Both the position numbers and the translations under genes were made by a program. This document shows, one piece after another, positions 25,689-32,441 of a DNA stretch of 32,441 nt. Source of the stretch: Paramuribaculum sp. (GTDB taxonomy: Bacteria > Bacteroidota > Bacteroidia > Bacteroidales > Muribaculaceae); NCBI GenBank assembly GCA_029060545.1, contig JAIDTT010000035.1, positions 1-32,441 on the forward strand, read 5' to 3'. The notes under the pieces were generated by a model. It saw nothing but the letters and a program-made list of their open reading frames with translations, was not told where the DNA came from and ran no database searches. The stretch's first letter is position 1; each line of letters begins with the position of its first letter.

Positions 25689-26698
25689 TGAAGACTCTTT
25701 ATACATATATATTGGTAGCACTGGCTATCATATTGGCCGGTTGCCACCATATCGACGACTATTCCAACGATAATATAGGCAGTTTCCAGGCTCTATGGAA
25801 TGAAATAGATCGTCATTACTGCTTCTTCAATGAGAAGGATGTAGACTGGAACGAAGTGTACTCTCGCTATGCACCTCTCGTAAGCAATAAGATGAGTCGT
25901 GAGGATTTCTTCGCGTTAATGTCTAAGATGATCGATGAGTTGCGCGACGGACATACCAATCTGTCATCTCCGTTTGCCACTTCCTATTACCGTGCGTGGT
26001 GGTCGGACTATCCACAAAACTACGACGGGCGCCTGATCGAGCAATATTATTTCAATTTCAATTATCGTCAGATCGGCTCGTTTACCTACGAGGTCCTGCC
26101 GCAAAACATCGGGTACGTGCGCGTACCGACATTTGAATCCGGGCTTGGTGCCGGTAATATCGACTATATTATCAGCTACTTTTCGAAATGCACAGGGCTG
26201 ATTATAGATGTGCGGGATAATGGCGGAGGTAATCTAACAAACGTGGAAGATCTCGTTAACCGCTTCATATCCAAGCGTACACTTGCCGGTTACATTATAC
26301 ATAAGACGGGACCGGGCCATAACGATTTTGATCAACCCTTTGCTTACTATTTCAATCCGGCAGGGCCTGATCATCTCGGTTGGACCAAGCCGGTAGTGGT
26401 ACTCACCAATCGCAGCACATTCAGCGCTGCCAATAATTTCGTGTCTATTATGAAGTTGCTCCCACAGGTGACGGTAATCGGAAATACCACCGGGGGAGGA
26501 TCCGGTATGCCGTATAGCTCCGAACTGCCTAATGGGTGGGGCATCAGGTTCTCAGCTTGCTCTATATTGGATGCCGAGGGTCACACCACAGAGTTTGGCG
26601 TAGAGCCAACAGAAGGATTCGACATAGATATGAATCCGGAGGATGTACTCCAAGGTCGCGACACCATACTCGATGCTGCGATCAATTACCTCATCTGA
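25688..26698 (+). CDS. S41 family peptidase lipoprotein
   Basis: 336 aa. Lipobox ILAGC with C19. The S41 core has ELRDGHTNL with H89 as the likely general base, LIIDVRDNGGGN (171-182), and NRSTFSAANNF (241-251) with S246 as nucleophile. The segment GNTTGGGSG (265-273) lacks the lysine used by CtpA-type proteases, so a tricorn-like Ser-His mechanism is more likely; E306 (GVEPTE) may complete the site. There is no clear PDZ domain. Expected location is the envelope, lipid-anchored. It is coupled by a 1-base overlap to the outer-membrane-like protein, which may be its partner or substrate (inference). Confidence 0.9.
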   Translation: MKTLYTYILVALAIILAGCHHIDDYSNDNIGSFQALWNEIDRHYCFFNEKDVDWNEVYSRYAPLVSNKMSREDFFALMSKMIDELRDGHTNLSSPFATSYYRAWWSDYPQNYDGRLIEQYYFNFNYRQIGSFTYEVLPQNIGYVRVPTFESGLGAGNIDYIISYFSKCTGLIIDVRDNGGGNLTNVEDLVNRFISKRTLAGYIIHKTGPGHNDFDQPFAYYFNPAGPDHLGWTKPVVVLTNRSTFSAANNFVSIMKLLPQVTVIGNTTGGGSGMPYSSELPNGWGIRFSACSILDAEGHTTEFGVEPTEGFDIDMNPEDVLQGRDTILDAAINYLI

Positions 26699-26722
26699 CC
26701 GTTTGGTCTAACCATTTGGTCA
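26696..26722. repeat. Dyad between convergent stop codons
   Basis: The sequence from the S41 peptidase TGA to the rfbB stop (TCA on this strand) is a near-perfect dyad: TGACC pairs with GGTCA and TGGT with ACCA around CTA, with a 3x3 internal loop. It could fold in transcripts from either side. There is no U-tract, so any terminator role would be weak. Confidence 0.5.
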
Positions 26723-27853
26723 GCGGTTGCCATACATTGATTCGTAGTACTTTATATATTCACCGGAGGTGATGCGATCCACCCAATCCTGATTTTCAAG
26801 GTACCATTTGACCGTCCGTTCAATTCCCTCCTCGAACTGCAACGAAGGTTCCCATCCGAGTTCCGACTGCAGCTTTCGTGAATCGATGGCATAACGCAGA
26901 TCATGACCGGCACGATCCGTTACATAGGTGATCAGTTCATCGCTGTAACCTTTGGGGTTGCCTAACAGACGATCAGTAATGCGGATTATAGTCTTTACGA
27001 TATCAATATTCTTCCATTCATTGAATCCGCCGATGTTGTATGTCTCGGCGACTTTCCCTTTATGGAAAATAAGGTCAATCGCTCTCACGTGATCCTCTAC
27101 ATAAAGCCAGTCGCGCACATTCATTCCTTCACCGTAGACGGGAAGCGGGCGGTGATGGCGGATATTGTTGATGAAAAGAGGAATGAGCTTTTCCGGGAAT
27201 TGGTATGGACCGTAATTATTGGAACAGTTGGTCACGATCGTGGGCATACCGTAGGTGTCGTGATATGCGCGGACGAAGTGATCGCTCGAAGCTTTTGAGG
27301 CGGAATAGGGAGAGTGGGGATTGTATTTTGTAGTCTCGACAAAAAATTCCCGTCCGTATGCCTTATGGCCGCAACTTGAGGCTGCGGTTGTGAAAGGGGA
27401 GTCAATGCCTTCGGGATTGGTCAACTCGAGGGCTCCATACACCTCGTCGGTGGATATGTGATAAAACAGTTTACCCTCATATCCTTCGGGACGGCTTTCC
27501 CAATAGGTCTTGGCAGCGTGAAGAAGCGATAGCGTACCCATCACATTGGTTCGGGCAAAAGTGAAAGGATCCGTAATCGAGCGGTCGACATGACTTTCGG
27601 CTGCCAGATGGATTACGCCATCGATTTCATATCGTTGCATAATCTGCATCATCTCATCGATATCGCATATATCGGCTTTCTCAAATACATAATTGGCTCG
27701 GTCGGCCACATCTTCGAGATTGGTGAGATTGCCTGCGTAAGTGAGCTTGTCGAGATTTACGATCCGGTAATCGGGGTACTTGTTGACCAATAGTCGTACA
27801 AGGTGACTTCCGATGAATCCGGCTCCGCCGGTGACGAGTATATTGCGCTTCAT
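26720..27853 (-). CDS. rfbB: dTDP-glucose 4,6-dehydratase
   Basis: 377 aa. The Rossmann motif TGGAGFIGSH lies at 8-17. The catalytic triad region has T135-D136-E137 (STDEVYG) and Y183-x-x-x-K187 (YSASK). A segment of about 30 residues (145-175) between them is longer than in enterobacterial RfbB. The enzyme converts dTDP-glucose to dTDP-4-keto-6-deoxyglucose. The frame is open upstream to 27949, through rfbC, but MKRNILVTGG at 27853 matches the family start and lies 4 bases after the rfbC stop. It is the last gene of rfbA-rfbC-rfbB. Confidence 0.96.
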   Translation of the reverse strand: MKRNILVTGGAGFIGSHLVRLLVNKYPDYRIVNLDKLTYAGNLTNLEDVADRANYVFEKADICDIDEMMQIMQRYEIDGVIHLAAESHVDRSITDPFTFARTNVMGTLSLLHAAKTYWESRPEGYEGKLFYHISTDEVYGALELTNPEGIDSPFTTAASSCGHKAYGREFFVETTKYNPHSPYSASKASSDHFVRAYHDTYGMPTIVTNCSNNYGPYQFPEKLIPLFINNIRHHRPLPVYGEGMNVRDWLYVEDHVRAIDLIFHKGKVAETYNIGGFNEWKNIDIVKTIIRITDRLLGNPKGYSDELITYVTDRAGHDLRYAIDSRKLQSELGWEPSLQFEEGIERTVKWYLENQDWVDRITSGEYIKYYESMYGNR

Positions 27854-27857
27854 ATCT

Positions 27858-28421
27858 TTATTTCTTTTCATACATAAAAGGGGAGTCGAAATCCCGCAAC
27901 ATCGGACGGGCTTTGTCCTTTTCAGAAAGAATCGCACGGTTCGGGTCAATACGCCAGTCTATTCCGAGCGAAGCATCGGCAATTGAGATGCCGCCATCGG
28001 CTTGCGGTGCATAATACGCATCGCATTTATACTGAAATACAGCCGTATCCGACAATACGGCAAACCCGTGAGCAAAACCCTTCGGAATAAAGAGCTGCCT
28101 GTGGTTTTCAGCAGAAAGTTCTACGGCGATGTGCCGTCCATAAGTAGGTGAACCCTTGCGTATGTCTATCGCCACATCGAGCACTTTACCCACCACACAC
28201 CTTACCAGTTTGGCCTGGGCATAGGGCGGATATTGGAAATGCAGACCTCGGATCACGCCGTAGCTTGAACACGACTGATTATCCTGTACGAAGCTGACCG
28301 GTGTAACTTGATCATTAAATACCCGTTCTGACCAGCTTTCGAAAAAGTAACCGCGCGAGTCGGTAAACACGCTGGGCTCAACTATCACTACGCCTTCTAT
28401 TTCCGTATGTATTGTTTCCAT
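27858..28421 (-). CDS. rfbC: dTDP-4-dehydrorhamnose 3,5-epimerase
   Basis: 187 aa cupin-fold epimerase. H61 in RGLHFQYPP is the catalytic base, K71 follows in the active site, and Y136 or Y137 in CDAYYAP is the likely acid. It epimerises C3 and C5 of the 4-keto sugar in dTDP-L-rhamnose synthesis. It starts 9 bases after rfbA and ends 4 bases before rfbB, so the three genes are cotranscribed. Confidence 0.96.
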   Translation of the reverse strand: METIHTEIEGVVIVEPSVFTDSRGYFFESWSERVFNDQVTPVSFVQDNQSCSSYGVIRGLHFQYPPYAQAKLVRCVVGKVLDVAIDIRKGSPTYGRHIAVELSAENHRQLFIPKGFAHGFAVLSDTAVFQYKCDAYYAPQADGGISIADASLGIDWRIDPNRAILSEKDKARPMLRDFDSPFMYEKK

Positions 28422-28430
28422 TCCTGTCGT

Positions 28431-29336
28431 TCAATCAAGATTGGGTGAATCCGACGATTTCATTTCTTCGATAACTTTAAGGAGATACCGGCCATATTGA
28501 TTGTTGATCATGGGCTGTGCTATTTCGCGCATTTTAGCCTCATCGATCCAGCCCTGACGGTAGGCGATACCTTCCAGACAGGCAATCTTCAGACCTTGCC
28601 GCTTTTCGAGTACTTCCACATATATCGAGGCTTCGGCAAGCGAGTCGTGGGTGCCGGTATCGAGCCACGCAAATCCGCGGGGAAGTGTGCGCACCATAAG
28701 CTGGTCGCGTGACAGAAACTCCTGATTGACTGATGTGATCTCCAGCTCTCCGCGTGCCGACGGTTTGATGCTTTCGGCCACACTCACCACATCGTTGGGA
28801 TAGAAATACAGCCCTACTACCGCATAGTTGCTCTTAGGCGACAACGGCTTCTCCTCGATCGAAAGGCATCGTCCGGCAGAGTCAAACTCAGCTACGCCGT
28901 AGCGCTCCGGATCATTGACCCAGTATCCGAATATCGTGGCTTTACCATTATCCTCCGCCTCGGTTACGGCCTCTTTAAGCATCTTGCCAAATCCGGGGCC
29001 GTGAAAGATATTATCACCTAATACGAGGCATACGCAGTCGTCGCCGATGAAGTCTTTACCTATTATGAATGCCTGGGCGAGACCGTCGGGCGACGGTTGC
29101 TCCGCATAGCATAGGCGCATCCCGAAATCAGAACCATTGCCGAGGAGATGCTGAAAGAGCGGCAGGTCGCGAGGAGTGGAAATGATAAGTACTTCACGGA
29201 TACCGGCGAGCATCAGCGTAGACAGTGGATAATATATCATAGGCTTGTCGAAGATGGGAAGCAACTGTTTGCTTACTCCTTTCGTAATCGGGTAAAGACG
29301 AGTGCCCGAACCGCCTGCGAGGATTATACCTTTCAT
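28431..29336 (-). CDS. rfbA: Glucose-1-phosphate thymidylyltransferase
   Basis: 301 aa nucleotidyltransferase. The N-terminus has [11 protein letters not shown] and [18 protein letters not shown], the dTTP-binding and substrate loops of Rml[11 protein letters not shown] (metal-binding Asp) is near 110. It makes dTDP-glucose, the first step toward dTDP-rhamnose and related deoxysugars for surface glycans. A canonical promoter lies at 29365-29395, about 30 bases upstream. The C-terminus extends slightly past the usual fold ([10 protein letters not shown]). Confidence 0.96.
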   Translation of the reverse strand: MKGIILAGGSGTRLYPITKGVSKQLLPIFDKPMIYYPLSTLMLAGIREVLIISTPRDLPLFQHLLGNGSDFGMRLCYAEQPSPDGLAQAFIIGKDFIGDDCVCLVLGDNIFHGPGFGKMLKEAVTEAEDNGKATIFGYWVNDPERYGVAEFDSAGRCLSIEEKPLSPKSNYAVVGLYFYPNDVVSVAESIKPSARGELEITSVNQEFLSRDQLMVRTLPRGFAWLDTGTHDSLAEASIYVEVLEKRQGLKIACLEGIAYRQGWIDEAKMREIAQPMINNQYGRYLLKVIEEMKSSDSPNLD

Positions 29337-29364
29337 TATATATGAGTGGGAAAGTTAGTTTATG

Positions 29365-29395
29365 CAAAGATATACAAATTATCATAACTGACAAA
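29365..29395 (-). promoter_or_regulatory. rfbACB promoter
   Basis: Minus-strand TTTG (29395-29392), exactly 19 bp, TATCTTTG (29372-29365): a full consensus match. The TTTG also begins the U-rich run after the hairpin at 29395-29422. Confidence 0.8.
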
Positions 29396-29422
29396 CCCCA
29401 CGACTCATTTGAGCCATGGGGT
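29395..29422 (-). terminator. Likely terminator of the glyS-lemA-FKBP unit
   Basis: ACCCCA (29395-29400) and TGGGGT (29417-29422) form a 6-bp outer stem, with an inner CTC/GAG stem around ATTT and small mismatches between. On the minus strand it is followed by TTTGTCAGTT, a modest U-tract. It lies 30 bp after the FKBP gene stop. Confidence 0.6.
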
Positions 29423-29452
29423 CTGTGCATTATGTTTGTTTATCGACGATGT

Positions 29453-29998
29453 TCAGCGAATCTCGTAAGAGGGGATGTCTACAAGCTTGATGCCGAAGCG
29501 CAGAGCTGAATAGGGGAGTATGGAATTGGATCCGGTCTCTCCATATCCCATGGGGAATGGAATGACCACCTCGGCAGTATCGCCTACGCGCATATCAGTC
29601 AAGGCTACCTGCCATCCCTTTACAACTCCGCTCAGAGGGAAGGTGCGCACCGTATCGGCACCGCTCACAGCGGTAGAGTCAAAGCCGGTGCCGTCGTAGA
29701 GATGCCCTTTATATTTCACAGCTACTGTAGAGGTGATATATGGGCTCAACTCTCCTTCGGTCTCCTTACGATCGTTGAAGTAGTGGATAAGCACGCCGTT
29801 GTTGGGAAGCCATGCGGGGCTTACGGCAGTAAAGTAAGGTGTGCCGTCGGGATTCGTGCGGGCCACCTGCTGCTCATACCACGTATTGTTGGCCTCGCGC
29901 CAATCCTTGTAATCTTCCCAATTATTGTCGGATCCACAGCTCACTACTGCGGGGATAGCGACGGCGGCAAGCAATACTATGTAAAGAAGTTTTTTCAT
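29453..29998 (-). CDS. FKBP-type peptidyl-prolyl isomerase lipoprotein
   Basis: 181 aa. Lipoprotein signal ends AVVSC, C21. The FKBP domain occupies about 85-175, with VKYKGHLYDGTGFDST, FPLSGVVKGWQVAL, MRVGDTAEVVIP and a final ILPYSALRFGIKLVDI in family order. It should assist folding of envelope proteins at proline bonds. Residues 22-85 form a separate N-terminal segment with a Trp-rich stretch (NNWEDYKDWREANNTWYEQQ). It follows lemA by 15 bp. Confidence 0.92.
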   Translation of the reverse strand: MKKLLYIVLLAAVAIPAVVSCGSDNNWEDYKDWREANNTWYEQQVARTNPDGTPYFTAVSPAWLPNNGVLIHYFNDRKETEGELSPYITSTVAVKYKGHLYDGTGFDSTAVSGADTVRTFPLSGVVKGWQVALTDMRVGDTAEVVIPFPMGYGETGSNSILPYSALRFGIKLVDIPSYEIR

Positions 29999-30013
29999 TT
30001 ATAGGCTATTGTA

Positions 30014-30637
30014 TTAGAATTCTACTTTGGGAGCCGACTGTGCCTGCTGCTCAGCCTCAAACTGAGGCTTGGCATCGAATCCGAATAACGAAGCCACTAT
30101 GCTTCCGGGGAAACGCTTCACTTTCAGGTTGTAGTCCTTGACGGCCTCAGTATAGTCGTGACGGGCTTTCTCCACACGATTTTCAGTTCCCGACAGTTCG
30201 TATTGAAGATCTTCAAAGTTCTTCGATGCTTTCAGATCCGGATATGCTTCGTGTACGGCATTCACGTAAATACTCATCTGGCGCTGGAGTTCCTGCTGAG
30301 CCTGTGCATAGTGGGCGTTGGCCGGATCGGTAGAGCGAGAAGCCATAGCCTCATTGTAAGCAGCCATCATGGCGCTGTCCGACGGCATACCCACGCGAGC
30401 ATTGGTCACACCCTGAAGGGTGTTCTGTTCATGAGCGGCATAACCCTTGACGGTAGCTACGAGATTGGGAATAAGATCAAATCGACGCTGATACTGATTC
30501 TGAACTTCGCCCCATGCCTGATCTGCCTCCTCGCTTTTGGTCACCATACCGTTGTAGCTTGAGCAGGTAGGGATTGCGAGCAGCAGAAGTAGTACTACCA
30601 CTACCGCTATTATAATAGGTGTCTTTTGATTCTTCAT
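30014..30637 (-). CDS. lemA: LemA family protein
   Basis: 207 aa. One N-terminal membrane segment (about 8-24) precedes the LemA helical domain: SYNGMVTKSEEADQAWGEVQ, YQRRFDLIPNLVATVKGYA, and the ending KVKRFPGSIVASLFGF. LemA proteins are widespread membrane-anchored four-helix proteins of unclear function. They are often beside TPM-domain proteins; here the neighbours are glyS (11 bp upstream) and an FKBP lipoprotein (15 bp downstream). C25 is preceded by IPT, a poor lipobox, so membrane anchoring is preferred over lipidation. Confidence 0.94.
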   Translation of the reverse strand: MKNQKTPIIIAVVVVLLLLLAIPTCSSYNGMVTKSEEADQAWGEVQNQYQRRFDLIPNLVATVKGYAAHEQNTLQGVTNARVGMPSDSAMMAAYNEAMASRSTDPANAHYAQAQQELQRQMSIYVNAVHEAYPDLKASKNFEDLQYELSGTENRVEKARHDYTEAVKDYNLKVKRFPGSIVASLFGFDAKPQFEAEQQAQSAPKVEF

Positions 30638-30648
30638 TTATAAGTATA

Positions 30649-32193
30649 TTAGGAGAGTTTGCGCAAAAGAGAATTAAGGCTCACTTTGCTGTGGATGAGT
30701 TCGTGGAGCTTGCTTACCGGTACACGGGTCTGCTCCATCGAGTCGCGTTCGCGCAGAGTGACGGTGTCATCCTCGAGAGTCTGATGGTCGACCGTGATAC
30801 AGAAGGGTGTGCCGATCGAGTCCTGACGACGGTAACGCTTGCCGATGGAGTCTTTCTCATCGTAGCGTGTAGCGAAGTCAAACTTAAGATCGTTGACGAT
30901 TTCGCGAGCCTTATCAGGCAGACCATCCTTCTTCACAAGAGGCATCACAGCGCATTTTACCGGGGCAAGAGCAGCCGGCAAGTGGAGTACCACGCGAGTA
31001 TCTCCACCATCGAGCTTCTGCTCTTCATAGGAGGAGCAGAGTACGGAGAGGAACATACGGTCCACGCCGATCGAAGTCTCGATCACGTAAGGTACATAGC
31101 TTTCGTTGAGTTCGGGATCGAAGTATTTGATATTCTTTCCTGAATACTTCTCATGCTGAGAGAGGTCGAAATTGGTGCGGGAATGTATGCCTTCCACCTC
31201 CTTGAAGCCGAAGGGCATCTGGAATTCAATGTCGGTGGCAGCGTTGGCATAGTGAGCGAGCTTCTCGTGATCGTGATAGCGATACTTATCGTCGCCGAGG
31301 CCAAGAGCCTTGTGCCAGTTGAGGCGCCACTCTTTCCACTGATTGAACCACTTGAGCTCCTCACCGGGACGAACGAAGAACTGCATCTCCATCTGTTCGA
31401 ACTCGCGCATACGGAAGATAAACTGTCGGGCTACAATCTCATTGCGGAATGCTTTGCCGATCTGGGCAATACCGAATGGCAGACGCATACGGCCCGTCTT
31501 CTGCACATTGAGATAATTGACGAAGATACCTTGAGCCGTTTCCGGACGGAGATAAACGGTCATAGCACCGTCGGCTGTGGAGCCCATCTCAGTCTTGAAC
31601 ATAAGGTTGAACTGACGTACGTCGGTCCAGTTGCGTGTGCCGGAAATCGGACATACAATCTCGCGGTCGATGATTATCTGGCGCAATTCTTCGAGATTGT
31701 TCTCATTCATAGCGCGTGAGAAGCGCTCGTGCAGAGCGTCGCGGGTTGCGCGATGTTCGGCTACGCGGGGATTGGTCTCGCGGAAAAGCGCTTCGTCGAA
31801 GCTGTCGCCGAAACGCTTGCGTGCCTTGGCTACCTCCTTTTCAATCTTATCATCGATCTTGGCTATCTCTTCCTCGATCAGGACGTCGGCACGGTAGCGC
31901 TTCTTCGAATCGCGGTTGTCGATCAGCGGATCATTGAACGCGTCTACGTGGCCCGAAGCCTTCCAGATAGTGGGGTGCATAAAGATTGCGGAGTCGATAC
32001 CCACAATGTTTTCGTGGAGGAGAGTCATAGCCTCCCACCAGTAGCGCTTTATATTATTTTTGAGTTCCACGCCGTTTTGGCCATAATCGTATACTGCCGA
32101 CAGGCCGTCGTAGATTTCGGATGACTGGAATACGAAGCCGTATTCTTTAGCGTGGGAAACTATCTTCTTAAACACATCGTCTTGTTGAGCCAT
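30649..32193 (-). CDS. glyS: Glycyl-tRNA synthetase (alpha2 type)
   Basis: 514 aa class II synthetase. Markers are YDYGQNGVELKNNI (36-49), RPETAQG (216-222), motif 2 with FRNE (249-252) and REFEQMEMQFF (263-273), and motif 3 near 372-385 (ETSIGVDRMFLSVL). A C-terminal anticodon-binding domain follows. This is the single-chain eukaryote-like/Bacteroidota form, not the alpha2-beta2 type. It charges tRNA-Gly. It opens a unit with lemA and an FKBP lipoprotein and has a canonical promoter at 32226-32257. Confidence 0.96.
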   Translation of the reverse strand: MAQQDDVFKKIVSHAKEYGFVFQSSEIYDGLSAVYDYGQNGVELKNNIKRYWWEAMTLLHENIVGIDSAIFMHPTIWKASGHVDAFNDPLIDNRDSKKRYRADVLIEEEIAKIDDKIEKEVAKARKRFGDSFDEALFRETNPRVAEHRATRDALHERFSRAMNENNLEELRQIIIDREIVCPISGTRNWTDVRQFNLMFKTEMGSTADGAMTVYLRPETAQGIFVNYLNVQKTGRMRLPFGIAQIGKAFRNEIVARQFIFRMREFEQMEMQFFVRPGEELKWFNQWKEWRLNWHKALGLGDDKYRYHDHEKLAHYANAATDIEFQMPFGFKEVEGIHSRTNFDLSQHEKYSGKNIKYFDPELNESYVPYVIETSIGVDRMFLSVLCSSYEEQKLDGGDTRVVLHLPAALAPVKCAVMPLVKKDGLPDKAREIVNDLKFDFATRYDEKDSIGKRYRRQDSIGTPFCITVDHQTLEDDTVTLRERDSMEQTRVPVSKLHELIHSKVSLNSLLRKLS

Positions 32194-32225
32194 AATATCT
32201 TATGTTCGGTTAAAAATAATACCGA

Positions 32226-32257
32226 CAAATTTACGCAACTTTTGCCACCTACGCAAA
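32226..32257 (-). promoter_or_regulatory. glyS promoter
   Basis: Minus-strand TTTG (32257-32254), 20 bp, TAAATTTG (32233-32226). The -33 TTTG is itself the end of a second TAAATTTG (32261-32254), so two identical -7-like octamers lie 28 bp apart. Leader to ATG about 25 nt. Confidence 0.75.
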
Positions 32258-32370
32258 TTTAGGACTCTGAAAGCTATATAATGATATGTGCGGTGGATTG
32301 TAAATGTTAAATCTTCGTTTTTTCAAAAAAAATACTTAAAAAATTTTACCATTATTGCATAGAGAATGTG

Positions 32371-32378
32371 TAACTTTG
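32371..32378 (+). promoter_or_regulatory. -7 box for a gene beyond the right edge
   Basis: TAACTTTG fits TAnnTTTG on the plus strand, in an AT-rich region divergent from glyS. A TTG at -33 spacing is lacking. No start codon follows within the window. Confidence 0.4.
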
Positions 32379-32396
32379 CGGTGAAAAATCAACCGA

Positions 32397-32441
32397 CACA
32401 ATTATTATCACAACTAACTATATTGTTATCACACAATTATC
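32397..32441 (+). repeat. Short direct repeats in the leader at the right edge
   Basis: CACAATTAT occurs at 32397-32405 and 32432-32440 (35 bp apart); TTATCACA occurs at 32405-32412 and 32426-32433, with a partial third copy at the end. They lie downstream of the putative -7 box and would be in the 5' leader of the next gene. Confidence 0.45.

Noticed and set aside
27854-27949. N-terminal extension of rfbB by 32 codons
   Set aside because: It overlaps the end of rfbC and the residues do not match the family, which begins just before the TGGAGFIGSH motif.
32405-32441. TTATCACA copies as DnaA boxes marking an origin
   Set aside because: They lack one base compared with TTATCCACA, and no dnaA, dnaN or unwinding element is present.

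Overview
The window looks like a chromosomal backbone segment from a member of the Bacteroidales, most likely Muribaculaceae or a close relative. Three things point there. Upstream regions carry the Bacteroidota promoter form (TTTG or TTG, 19-21 bp, TAnnTTTG) and mostly lack Shine-Dalgarno sequences. Base composition looks close to 50% G+C by eye, higher than typical Bacteroides. The gene set (Bacteroidota-type ParC, anaerobic NrdD/NrdG, membrane pyrophosphatase, RfbA/C/B, paired SGNH hydrolases with an MBOAT protein) also fits an anaerobic gut bacterium. The family assignment is inference. I see no insertion sequence, phage gene, CRISPR array, tRNA or rRNA.

Layout. (1) 97-5287, minus strand: holB (clamp-loader delta'), an AddB-like PD-(D/E)XK nuclease with an iron-sulfur staple, and hemW, joined by 4-base overlaps. 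(2) 5399-9065, plus strand: dacB/PBP4, an acidic-linker protein of unknown function, rsmI, and a coiled-coil lipoprotein. (3) 9149-16786, plus strand: ftsY, rimO, a menF-like gene, two SGNH hydrolases and an MBOAT O-acyltransferase. The first five genes overlap end to start and the MBOAT gene follows after 35 bp, so this looks like one transcription unit ending in an envelope O-acylation module. (4) 16792-22025, minus strand: nrdD-nrdG, and upstream of them hppA, with a strong terminator and a repeat-rich 273-bp gap between.

(5) 22148-26698, plus strand: parC, an outer-membrane-like protein and an S41 peptidase lipoprotein. (6) 26720-29336, minus strand: rfbA-rfbC-rfbB for dTDP-4-keto-rhamnose; rfbD is not in the window. 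(7) 29453-32193, minus strand: glyS, lemA and an FKBP-type isomerase lipoprotein. The right end (32194-32441) holds the glyS promoter and, on the plus strand, a promoter-like box with a repetitive leader for a gene outside the window.

How the parts fit. Most genes are housekeeping: replication and repair, translation, protein targeting, anaerobic dNTP synthesis, ion pumping. Several envelope functions are woven between them: PBP4, lipoproteins, deoxysugar synthesis and O-acylation. The best candidate for an under-described system is the SGNH-SGNH-MBOAT module. Both hydrolases keep their catalytic residues, both carry an acidic stretch after the membrane anchor or signal peptide, and the MBOAT protein ends in a PFLYLKY motif resembling the acyl-carrying tyrosine tail known from DltX-type systems.
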